In this document: positions 6,187 through 12,096 of the stretch, one piece after another
Numbering within the stretch: the first letter of the stretch is position 1
How the letters are laid out: every line of letters starts with the position of its first letter
Notes under the pieces: generated by a model
What the model saw: only the letters and a program-made list of their open reading frames with translations
The model's database searches: none
Told to the model about the DNA's origin: nothing
Program-made: the position numbers and the translations under genes
Assembly (NCBI GenBank): GCA_964559575.1
Contig: CAZLGQ010000017.1
Span: forward strand, 1-12,096
Origin: SKVL01 sp964559575
GTDB taxonomy: Bacteria > Patescibacteriota > Minisyncoccia > Phycocordibacterales > CSBR16-193
DNA length: 12,096 nucleotides
Direction: 5' to 3'

Positions 6187-6587
6187 TGTAAATTATTTTT
6201 ATTATTATTTATATAAATACTTTCTACTTCATCTACAACTTCTGAAGGTATTTTTGTAGCTTTAACTATATAACCATCTACATTAAACTGTTTAGCTTTA
6301 TCAACATCTTCTTTCAAACTTTGATTTGTGAGCATTATAACAACAGCGTTTTTAATTAAATCCTTTTCCATCATTTCTTTTAAAAGAGTGATACCATCCA
6401 TTCCGGGCATGATAATATCTAAAATTATAATATCCGGATCTAAATCATTTTCCAATTTATCCAACGCCTCTTTACTACCATGAGCAGTTTCCACTTTTGC
6501 TCCCTTGTTTTTAAACTTAAGAGAATACATATCAATAAGGAAATTGTCATCATCAACTATAAGAATTTTTTTATTTTCTATAGACAT
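6183..6587 (-). CDS. Single-domain response regulator (CheY/PilG/PilH-like)
   Basis: A 134-residue protein consisting only of a receiver domain. Acidic-pocket residues D12 and D13 (ILIVDDD), phosphoacceptor D57 (IIILDIIMPGMDG), T87 (MLTN) and K109 (YIVKA) are all in place, so it should be phosphorylatable. There is no DNA-binding or output domain; a short Asn-rich tail follows. No histidine kinase is in the window, so its partner must be encoded elsewhere. It sits between pilB and pilT and overlaps the pilT start by four bases, which points to a role in the balance of extension and retraction, by analogy with PilG/PilH of the Pil-Chp system. A 77-base gap with a hairpin separates it from pilB. 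Confidence 0.88.
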   Translation of the reverse strand: MSIENKKILIVDDDNFLIDMYSLKFKNKGAKVETAHGSKEALDKLENDLDPDIIILDIIMPGMDGITLLKEMMEKDLIKNAVVIMLTNQSLKEDVDKAKQFNVDGYIVKATKIPSEVVDEVESIYINNNKNNLQ

Positions 6588-6603
6588 ATTACTGATAATT
6601 TAT

Positions 6604-6631
6604 TTAAAAAATTAAGGCAAACACCTTAATT
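6604..6631 (-). terminator. Weak terminator or attenuator between pilB and the response regulator
   Basis: Perfect 8-bp stem AATTAAGG/CCTTAATT (6610-6617 with 6624-6631) and a six-base loop; on the minus-strand RNA it is followed directly by a run of U (TTTTTT). The stem has only two G-C pairs, so partial read-through into the regulator-pilT-pilC genes is likely rather than full stop. Confidence 0.5.
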
Positions 6632-6664
6632 AATATAATACAATGATTTTTAATTACTACAAAA

Positions 6665-8398
6665 CTATAAAGTGTTAACTTCTGAATAAGGAATCTCCCC
6701 TTTAAAAGCCTTTAAAAATGCATCTTCTTTTAAAGTCAACATTCCTTTTGACCTTGCATACTTTTCTATTTCAATTTCATTAGGTTTTGTAAGAATTATA
6801 TTTTCCAATTCCTTATCCATTTCTAAAATTTCAACTACGGCACTTCTTCCCTTAACTCCTTTTGCAGACTCTGAACTAGATCCGGCATTATAAACAACAT
6901 CAGGAATAACTATATCTTTACGAAATTCCTCCGGAAGATCTTCAAACTGCTTATCTATAGCTTCTTTTATAGCCCCTTCAACAGGGATCTCTTCTGCTGC
7001 AGATGAACACAAATTTCTAACTAAACGTTGTGCTACAGCTGCAATAAGAGTGGGTGCAATTAAATACGGATCAACGCCCATATCTATAAGTCTGGGTATT
7101 ACTCCGATAGCATTATTAGTGTGAATGGTAGAAAGCACCAAATGTCCGGTAAGAGCGGCTTGGATAGCTAACTGAGCTGTTTCTTTATCTCTGATCTCTC
7201 CAACCATTATAATATCCGGATCTTGCCTTAAAATAGTTCTTAAACCATTGGCAAATGTATAATCAATTTCAGCACGAACCTGTGATTGGCTCACTCCTTC
7301 CATATTATACTCAACAGGATCTTCCAAACTTAAAACATTTTTTCTTTCTCTATCAACCTCTTGAAGCATTGCATATAAAGAAGTGGTTTTACCTGATCCA
7401 GTAGGTCCTGAAAGAAGGATAATACCATAAGGTTTTTTTGTAACCTCTTTCATTTTTTCAACATTCTCTTTTCTTAAACCTATATCATCTAAAGTTTTCA
7501 CTCCCTGAGAAGAATCAAGAATACGCATAACTACCTTTTCCCCACTATAAGTAGGAAAAGTAGAAACACGAAAATCTATTTTCTTTTTATCAATAGTTGC
7601 TGAAAACCTTCCATCTTGAGGTTTACGTTTTTCATCCAATTTCATATTGGAAAGAACTTTAATACGAGCAACAACAGAATTATGCACCTCTTTAGGTAAA
7701 ACCAAACTGGTATTCATTTCACCATCAACACGAAAACGAACCCTGCTTTTTTCTTCCAAAGGCTCAATATGAACATCTGAAGCACTTCCTTCAGATGCAT
7801 AACGCAATATAGTTGCAACTATTTTACTTACAGGAGCATCTTGTGAAATTTTTGTTTTCTGTTCATCTTCATCCAATAATTTTGGACCTTTTTTATCTCC
7901 CGAACCTTCCTCTCCTCCTCTTTCTATCTTAAAATCTTTTTCAAGTTCAGAAAGAGCTTCTTTTACTTCATCCCCTAAGCCTTTATACATATCTAAAACT
8001 TTTTCAAAGTCAGCATTAGATATCAAAAAGATCTTATGTGGCATCTCTGTTTTTGAAGATAAGAAATTCAATACATCCCTGATCTCTATCTCATCGGGAT
8101 TAACAGCTCCTATTTCCAAAACATTATCACTTGTACTTATAGGTATTATTTTATAATGCCTTGCAGACTCTTCGGGAATAAGCCCTAAAACTTCTTTAGG
8201 TATATCACCATCTACTTTTTTAAAAGGTATATTAAAATACTCACTTTTCGCTCTAGCCACATCATCAGAACCAATAATCTTCAACCTATCTAAAACAGAT
8301 TCTACTGATTCTCCACTTTCTTTAACTTCAGAACGAACCTTTTCAGCCTCTTCCGGAACTATATAGTTTTTATTTATTAAAAATTCAAGAAGGTCCAT
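6665..8398 (-). CDS. pilB: Pilus extension ATPase
   Basis: A 577-residue GspE/PilB-family ATPase. Residues 1-~150 form a GspE-N/MshEN-type domain, which in relatives binds c-di-GMP in some members. An acidic-basic linker (about 155-185) leads to the ATPase core, with SDVHIEP (207-213), Walker A GPTGSGKTT (331-339), the Asp box LEDPVEYN (358-365), Walker B IIMVGEIRD (396-404, Glu401) and the His box GHLVLSTIHTN (418-428). The C-terminal region has lost the four-cysteine zinc site of typical PilB: one cysteine remains (C464, RNLCSSA) and the distal pair is replaced by GSSSES (506-511) before KGVKGR. It drives pilin addition through PilC. It follows the small PilP-position gene after 46 bases and has no Shine-Dalgarno match. 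Confidence 0.95.
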   Translation of the reverse strand: MDLLEFLINKNYIVPEEAEKVRSEVKESGESVESVLDRLKIIGSDDVARAKSEYFNIPFKKVDGDIPKEVLGLIPEESARHYKIIPISTSDNVLEIGAVNPDEIEIRDVLNFLSSKTEMPHKIFLISNADFEKVLDMYKGLGDEVKEALSELEKDFKIERGGEEGSGDKKGPKLLDEDEQKTKISQDAPVSKIVATILRYASEGSASDVHIEPLEEKSRVRFRVDGEMNTSLVLPKEVHNSVVARIKVLSNMKLDEKRKPQDGRFSATIDKKKIDFRVSTFPTYSGEKVVMRILDSSQGVKTLDDIGLRKENVEKMKEVTKKPYGIILLSGPTGSGKTTSLYAMLQEVDRERKNVLSLEDPVEYNMEGVSQSQVRAEIDYTFANGLRTILRQDPDIIMVGEIRDKETAQLAIQAALTGHLVLSTIHTNNAIGVIPRLIDMGVDPYLIAPTLIAAVAQRLVRNLCSSAAEEIPVEGAIKEAIDKQFEDLPEEFRKDIVIPDVVYNAGSSSESAKGVKGRSAVVEILEMDKELENIILTKPNEIEIEKYARSKGMLTLKEDAFLKAFKGEIPYSEVNTL

Positions 8399-8444
8399 AA
8401 TTATAAACCATTTATAAAACTAAAGGGGATAATAATAAGTGAAC

Positions 8445-8726
8445 CTAAATAGATCTAAATGGATTGTTTCTACCAAAGTCCACTTCCTCAACATCTCTTT
8501 TAAAATCTTCCGTTAAAGCTTGATAAACATCATTACTGGATAAATCCACTTCAAAATCCAATTCTTCTATTTCTTCTATTTTTTGATTGTACTCTTCAAG
8601 TTTAATACCTTCCTTAGATATCTCATCAACTTCTTCTTCATAAGTTAAAAAAAGATACCCAAAACTCAAAAGAATTACAGCTAAACTTATTAATATAGAA
8701 TATGTATATTTTTTTGTTTTTTTCAT
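8445..8726 (-). CDS. Small single-pass membrane protein in PilP position
   Basis: A 93-residue protein with a basic N-terminus (MKKTKKY), one transmembrane segment (about 9-27), then a very acidic coiled-coil-like stretch (about 30-60) and a C-terminal FGRNNPFRSI. There is no lipobox cysteine, so it is not a PilP lipoprotein in the usual sense. Its place directly after pilO (six bases between them) and before pilB matches that of pilP, and the GRNNPF tail recalls the R.NPF/DPF short motifs found in PilP/GspC-like partners of the PilN-PilO complex. It may therefore be a reduced PilP analogue anchoring or bridging PilN/PilO. I do not recognise a family with certainty; that it is a real gene is supported by tight spacing and codon use. 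Confidence 0.65.
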   Translation of the reverse strand: MKKTKKYTYSILISLAVILLSFGYLFLTYEEEVDEISKEGIKLEEYNQKIEEIEELDFEVDLSSNDVYQALTEDFKRDVEEVDFGRNNPFRSI

Positions 8727-8732
8727 AAAATT

Positions 8733-9284
8733 TTATATTTCTATCCAATATGTATTTATATTCATTCTAAAAATCTTAGAACCATCTTCATCAAAAACCA
8801 TTATTATATTTACTGGATCAAAAATTCTTTTATTTTCCTGTAAATTTGTTAAAAATACTGCAAAATTCTTATAATTAGCTATCATTGTTAATTCTACTGT
8901 TTTTAATTTAAAAGGAAGATCAGAACGTCCAGAAACTAAACCTGGCCTATCATAAGGTGAGCTATCCAAAACTCTCATATTATCAATATTAATTCCTTCA
9001 CTTTCATCAATTACGGAAGATAAATTCATTAAAGTTCTGGCATCGTCTCTATCTAAAGGAACTACTTTTTTTAAATCTTCCTCATGTTCATCAGTAAAAT
9101 TTTTATAAGAATACTTTTTTTCATCTTGTTTTTCAATAAGATCATCTATTCTTTTCTCTATTTGATCATAACCCTCCAATTGAGACCTAATAGTTTGAAT
9201 AGAATTAAAAGTCGGAACAGTATAAATAAAAAATATTGCTACTGAAATAACTAAAAGTACTAAGGTTGAAATGTTTTGGTTCAT
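8733..9284 (-). CDS. pilO: PilO-like inner-membrane alignment protein
   Basis: A 183-residue bitopic protein: a short N-terminus, one transmembrane helix (about 7-23), a coiled coil (about 27-60) and a ferredoxin-like head. The segment VELTMIANYKNFAVFLTNLQ followed by KRIFDPVNI is the usual PilO pattern, a strand and helix leading to a final strand, which ends here in INTYWIEI. PilO dimerises with PilN in the membrane and couples PilM in the cytoplasm to the pilus base. It lies 34 bases after the pilN-like gene and six before the small PilP-position gene. The identity rests on motif pattern, topology and order in the operon; sequence in this family is poorly conserved. Confidence 0.8.
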   Translation of the reverse strand: MNQNISTLVLLVISVAIFFIYTVPTFNSIQTIRSQLEGYDQIEKRIDDLIEKQDEKKYSYKNFTDEHEEDLKKVVPLDRDDARTLMNLSSVIDESEGINIDNMRVLDSSPYDRPGLVSGRSDLPFKLKTVELTMIANYKNFAVFLTNLQENKRIFDPVNIIMVFDEDGSKIFRMNINTYWIEI

Positions 9285-9318
9285 AACTATATTTTTTCTT
9301 TAAATAACACTTTTTTTA

Positions 9319-10029
9319 TTATTCTTCCGGCTCTTCTTCCTTTTCTTCATCATCAGTCTCTTCTTCTTCTTCATCATCATCAGTCTCTTCTTCTTCGTCT
9401 TCCTTTTCAATTTTTTCTTTAAACAACAATTTTTCCCCTTCAATTTCTAAAACAGCTTCAAAAGAAACCCTATCAGGAACAAGTTCTCTAAGATCTCCAA
9501 ACTCATCAGTTTCCCTGGTTGAAGCAACATCTCTAATTTTAACAGACTTTATTTCTTCCGCATCTTTAAATACATCGGACTGAAAGGCCACAGCTTCATA
9601 TGAAGGCGCTGAACCTATTAATTCAACTACAGTATTATCTCCTTCTAAAGTATAGTGTGATCTGTAATTAAAATTCCTAAAATAAACGTCCTCTGTGACA
9701 TATTTTTCTAATATTGAAAAAATTATAGAAGGAGCCAAATGACCATCCAATATACTCTCAGATGAATTTATCTGAGCTTCTGCCAAAACAAATTTATCTA
9801 ATAATTCTGTATAAAAAACATCTTCAACATCAGGTGTTTCTTTTTCAACTTCTTCTAATTTTGTTTCCAAGAAATACTCAAAACCCAGCATTCCTCCTGT
9901 TATAAGAAACAAAAAGATAAACAAAAATATTCCTGTTAAAGAAAAAAGATTGTATTTGGTTCTTTCACCATATCCACCAGTTTTTTGTGGTTGTGGAATA
10001 AAAGATGATTTAGAATTTTCTGTTGCCAT
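9319..10029 (-). CDS. pilN: PilN-like protein with a polyacidic C-terminal tail
   Basis: A 236-residue bitopic protein: a cytoplasmic N-terminus of about 27 residues, one transmembrane helix (about 28-50), a short coiled coil and a PilN-like head. APSIIFSILEKYVTEDVYFRNF and ELIGSAPSYEAVAFQSDVF follow the PilN pattern of a helix, strand and G.A.SYE.V. The cytoplasmic segment lacks a clear INLLP motif, the PilM-binding peptide of typical PilN; FIPQPQ or KYNLFSL may substitute. The last 28 residues (209-236) are almost all Glu/Asp with a nine-residue internal repeat (ETDDDEEEE, ETDDEEKEE), unusual for PilN. It lies between pilM (63 bases upstream) and pilO (34 bases downstream), with an extended -10 element in front. 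Confidence 0.75.
   Translation of the reverse strand: MATENSKSSFIPQPQKTGGYGERTKYNLFSLTGIFLFIFLFLITGGMLGFEYFLETKLEEVEKETPDVEDVFYTELLDKFVLAEAQINSSESILDGHLAPSIIFSILEKYVTEDVYFRNFNYRSHYTLEGDNTVVELIGSAPSYEAVAFQSDVFKDAEEIKSVKIRDVASTRETDEFGDLRELVPDRVSFEAVLEIEGEKLLFKEKIEKEDEEEETDDDEEEEETDDEEKEEEPEE
9347..9400 (-). repeat. 27-bp tandem repeat encoding the acidic tail of PilN
   Basis: Two adjacent 27-base units (9347-9373 and 9374-9400) share their first 23 bases exactly and encode nine-residue acidic units. Flanking trinucleotide runs (ttc, tca) make this a low-complexity, slippage-prone stretch. The repeat length is a multiple of three, so expansion or loss keeps the frame. Confidence 0.8.
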
Positions 10030-10046
10030 TTTAAAAACGTTTTAAT

Positions 10047-10060
10047 AATTATATCACAAC
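10047..10060 (-). promoter_or_regulatory. Extended -10 promoter of the pilN-like gene
   Basis: The minus strand reads GTTGTGATATAATT, identical over 14 bases to the element in front of pilD. TG-A-TATAAT gives a start near 10041 and a leader of about 12 nt. It would be an internal promoter within the operon, 33 bases past the pilM stop. Confidence 0.45.
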
Positions 10061-10092
10061 TATTAAATCTTAAAATAAAGATATCAACACCC

Positions 10093-11178
10093 TTAATTAT
10101 AAACTCCAACTCCTCTTAAAGCTGCACCTACAGCAGGTACATATTCCGGACCTAGTTGAATTAAAGTCTCCTTCATAAACGGAGGATGTTTAACTCTATC
10201 AAAAGGATTTAAAACAGATATACTTTTATCCAAATGTTTTTGAGCAACTCTACTTACACCTTTTAAACATCCTCCTCCTCCGGAGATAACAACTCTTTCT
10301 AAATCAGAAGAACTTTTTCTTTTATAACTTTGAATTACCTTTAAAACATCTGAAAAAAGTCTTTCAAAAACCCTGTCCATTGCTTCTTGTAAATGAACAT
10401 AAGAACCTTCCATTCCTATATCACGTTTTACCATTTCAGCCTCTTCTTCTGAAATATTCATTGCTCTGGAAATAGCCAACGAAAGATCTTGAGAACCAAT
10501 ATTAACAGTATGAGAAAAACGTATTACTCCATTTTCAAAAATATATATTTTAGTGGAAGAAGCTCCTATGTCTACAACCACTAAAGGGTCTTTTGTGTTC
10601 ATTGAAGAAAGCGTTCTTAATGTACTAAAAACTTCTATTTCAAAAAAAGAAATATTCAAAGAAACTTTTTCCATTATTTTTCTATAACGTTCCAAACTAT
10701 CTTTATGTATAGCAGCAAGTAAAACTTCTATTTTTTCTTCATTATTATTTGAAGAATCACCAGACTTATTACCAATAACTGACCAATCAAGCCTTACTTC
10801 ATCCATACTTACAGGTATATATTTCCTAGCTTCAGTGGGAACTATCTGTTCCAATTTTTTTTCTGAAATTTTAGGTAAACTAATAACAGATACTAAGCTT
10901 GAATTAAAAGGAATATTAACAGCTGCTTCTTTTGCAACACCACCGGAATCTTCTAAAAGCTTATTTAAAGCTTCTCCTGTTTTTTCTTCAGGAAGATTAG
11001 TAGCCTTTCCCATTTCCACATCTGCATAAGAACCTAAGGAAATAGATCCATAGGTTTCCAAATAAACACGTCCACTGTTAGTATAAAGTTCAACAACTTT
11101 TATTGAAGAAGAACCCACATCAATACCAACAACATGCTTATCTTTTTTTCCAAAAAAATTTCCTAAAAATGATGCCAT
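10093..11178 (-). CDS. pilM: Actin-like T4P assembly ATPase
   Basis: A 361-residue FtsA/MreB-like protein that sits in the cytoplasm and couples PilN/PilO to the motor ATPases. Nucleotide-fold motifs are clear: phosphate 1 GIDVGSSSIK (18-27), phosphate 2 VVDIGASSTK (201-210), adenosine motif VVISGGGGCLKG (296-307), and the C-terminal VPAVGAALRG (347-356). NPFDRV (about 324-329) is also typical of PilM. Length is normal for the family. It is the first gene of the pilus operon and diverges from comF across 55 bases. Its ATG coincides with the start expected from a perfect TATAAT (11190-11185), suggesting a leaderless mRNA. No anomalies seen in the protein. Confidence 0.95.
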   Translation of the reverse strand: MASFLGNFFGKKDKHVVGIDVGSSSIKVVELYTNSGRVYLETYGSISLGSYADVEMGKATNLPEEKTGEALNKLLEDSGGVAKEAAVNIPFNSSLVSVISLPKISEKKLEQIVPTEARKYIPVSMDEVRLDWSVIGNKSGDSSNNNEEKIEVLLAAIHKDSLERYRKIMEKVSLNISFFEIEVFSTLRTLSSMNTKDPLVVVDIGASSTKIYIFENGVIRFSHTVNIGSQDLSLAISRAMNISEEEAEMVKRDIGMEGSYVHLQEAMDRVFERLFSDVLKVIQSYKRKSSSDLERVVISGGGGCLKGVSRVAQKHLDKSISVLNPFDRVKHPPFMKETLIQLGPEYVPAVGAALRGVGVYN

Positions 11179-11233
11179 TAGTAAATTATAATATCACATT
11201 AACTATTAATAAAGATACCTTCTCCACAACATT
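11179..11233. promoter_or_regulatory. Divergent promoter region between pilM and comF
   Basis: The 55-base gap contains a palindrome ATTATAAT (11185-11192) that gives a perfect TATAAT on each strand. On the minus strand it is preceded by TGTGATAT, close to the extended -10 seen twice elsewhere, and places the pilM start at about 11178, the first base of its ATG. On the plus strand the comF start would be near 11199 with a ~35-nt leader and no Shine-Dalgarno match. No convincing -35 on either side. Confidence 0.5.
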
Positions 11234-11869
11234 ATGTTTTATCTTTTTAAAAAAACTATTACCTCCATACTTTTCCCTTCACCACCAATAGTTGATCTTA
11301 TTGAAAATAAATCAATCAAAGATATTGAAAAATGTTTACCTAAAAACACAGTCTCTCCTTATCCATTTATAATAAATATTTTTAATTATAAAAATGATCA
11401 AGTGAAAGAAGTAATATATCACATAAAATATAGAGGTAATACTATTTTAATAAACTCTTTCAGTGAAATTATATACAACACAATAAAACAAAACATTAAA
11501 GCAAAAAAACTATATATAGTTCCCATTCCTTTATCTAAAGAAAGATTTATTGAAAGAAAATTTAATCAAACCGAACTTCTTAGTAAATCTTTACTAAAAC
11601 ATGATAAGGAAGGTCTTTTGTTTTATTCACCTCATTTTTTAAAAAAAACTAAAAATACAACACCCCAAACAAAACTAAAAAGAAAAGAAAGACTAAAAAA
11701 TGTTAAAAAATGTTTTTCCGTTCCCGAAAAAGAAAAAAATAACATTAAGGAAAAAACGATAGTTTTAATTGATGATGTTACAACCACAGGAAGTACACTA
11801 AAAGAAGCACGCTCAACTTTTTTAAAAGAAGGAGCAAAAGAAGTTTTTGCAATAACTCTAGCTCATTAA
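11234..11869 (+). CDS. comF: ComF-family phosphoribosyltransferase-like competence protein
   Basis: A 211-residue protein of the ComF/GntX family, typically 200-240 residues. The family opening is visible (ITSILFP, 9-15), then VKEVIYHIKYRGN (57-69), IPLSKERFIERKFNQTELL (98-116), the TPQTKLKRKERLKN stretch (about 133-146) and the PRPP-binding loop VLIDDVTTTGST (177-188). The N-terminal CxxC zinc pair of most ComF proteins is missing; only C34 remains near that position. ComF is needed for DNA import in competent bacteria, acting in the cytoplasm in an incompletely defined step. Divergent placement next to the pilus operon supports a link with pilus-mediated DNA uptake. Very AT-rich and Lys-rich; no terminator found after the stop. 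Confidence 0.9.
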   Translation: MFYLFKKTITSILFPSPPIVDLIENKSIKDIEKCLPKNTVSPYPFIINIFNYKNDQVKEVIYHIKYRGNTILINSFSEIIYNTIKQNIKAKKLYIVPIPLSKERFIERKFNQTELLSKSLLKHDKEGLLFYSPHFLKKTKNTTPQTKLKRKERLKNVKKCFSVPEKEKNNIKEKTIVLIDDVTTTGSTLKEARSTFLKEGAKEVFAITLAH

Positions 11870-11874
11870 AATTT

Positions 11875-11902
11875 TTGAAAAAGATACCATATATGATAGT
11901 AT
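11875..11902 (+). promoter_or_regulatory. Possible promoter of the tRNA-Ser gene
   Basis: TTGAAA (11875-11880), a 16-base spacer and TAGTAT (11897-11902, four of six matches to TATAAT). Transcription would begin near 11909, ten bases before the mature tRNA. Moderate match only; the tRNA could instead be read through from comF. Confidence 0.35.
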
Positions 11903-11918
11903 TTTAATATTAAATTAC

Positions 11919-12004
11919 GGAGGGTTGCGCCGAATGGTAAGGCAGCGGATTGCTAATCCGTAGGGGTGTCAAACCCCTTGTGGGTTCGAGTCCCACACCC
12001 TCCG
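11919..12004 (+). tRNA. tRNA-Ser (anticodon GCU), reads AGC/AGU
   Basis: The cloverleaf folds cleanly. Acceptor GGAGGGT (11919-11925) pairs with ACCCTCC (11997-12003), the discriminator is G at 12004, the D stem is GCC/GGC, the anticodon stem GCGGA/TCCGT holds loop TTGCTAA with anticodon GCT, the T arm is GTGGG-TTCGAGT-CCCAC. A long variable arm (GGGGT/ACCCC) marks a type II tRNA, as expected for serine. The 3' CCA is not encoded (CAG follows), so it must be added after transcription. Confidence 0.97.
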
Positions 12005-12021
12005 CAGATTGATACTTCTTT

Positions 12022-12096
12022 GTCCGATAGGACGGAAGTGAGCCGCGCCGCAGGCGCGGCGGAAAGCAAACGGGCGCGCCGCTTGGCGGCGAAAGT
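12022..12096. repeat. G+C-rich hairpin block after the tRNA, running off the right edge
   Basis: Three successive inverted repeats: GTCC-GATA-GGAC (12022-12033), GCCGCGCC-GCA-GGCGCGGC (12042-12060, 8-bp stem) and CGCCGC-TTG-GCGGCG (12077-12091, 6-bp stem). The last two share GCGCCGC (12045-12051, 12076-12082) followed by GGCGG and GAAAG, so they look like diverged copies of one unit. Positions 12031-12096 are about 73% G+C in a roughly 30% genome region. No ORF. It may be a REP-like repeat, part of a structured RNA, or the edge of an inserted element. Confidence 0.55.

Noticed and set aside
10034..10043. Palindrome AAAACGTTTT before the pilN-like start as a possible operator
   Set aside because: Short and AT-rich, and the matching leader at 2237-2256 breaks the palindrome, so it is not the conserved feature.
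12031..12096. G+C-rich tail as the beginning of an rRNA gene
   Set aside because: Fragments such as 'gcaaacggg' look superficially like 16S rRNA, but order and flanking sequence do not fit any rRNA helix I can place.

Overview
The window is a nearly complete type IV pilus (T4P) assembly locus from an AT-rich bacterium. Thirteen genes run leftwards on the minus strand (11178 down to 1), and a divergent comF-family gene and a tRNA-Ser lie on the plus strand at the right end. Most of the DNA is roughly 30% G+C. The machinery is the inner-membrane set only: pilM, pilN, pilO, a small PilP-position protein, pilB, a lone response regulator, pilT, pilC, pilins and prepilin peptidase, with no secretin (PilQ) or pilotin gene visible. 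Small proteins, many starts without a Shine-Dalgarno match, a PilB without its cysteine cluster and tandem 'Y.LTC.G' Ig-like modules together suggest a Patescibacteria (CPR, Parcubacteria-like) genome. That placement is inference, because no taxonomic marker gene is present.

Layout, in the direction of minus-strand transcription: pilM (11178-10093), pilN-like (10029-9319), pilO-like (9284-8733), small PilP-position gene (8726-8445), pilB (8398-6665), receiver-only response regulator (6587-6183), pilT (6186-5131, ATGA overlap with the regulator), pilC (5115-3901), a 226-base regulated gap, the probable major pilin (3674-3240), a strong hairpin terminator, pilD (3165-2305), a GspH/FimT-like minor pilin (2236-1616), a PilW/GspJ-like minor pilin (1602-1102), and a large minor pilin (1092 to the window edge) with two Ig-like modules and the start of a FISUMP domain. 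This last gene is absent from a simple list of closed ORFs because it runs off the left edge; I read it directly from the minus strand. On the plus strand are comF (11234-11869), tRNA-Ser(GCU) (11919-12004) and a G+C-rich tail of hairpins up to 12096.

The genes fit one machine. PilM, PilN, PilO and the small protein form the inner-membrane alignment platform. PilB extends and PilT retracts the fibre through PilC. PilD processes four prepilins: one probable major pilin and three minor pilins that probably build a tip complex, of which the Ig/FISUMP pilin would be the surface-exposed binding subunit. The receiver protein between the two motor genes probably tunes extension against retraction. 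ComF beside the locus points to DNA uptake as one likely use.

The most interesting parts are non-coding or at the edges: a structured ~145-nt leader with its own promoter in front of the major pilin, a repeated extended -10 element (TGTGATATAAT) placed so close to start codons that leaderless mRNAs are predicted, the Ig/FISUMP tip pilin of higher G+C content, and the G+C-rich hairpin block directly after the tRNA.
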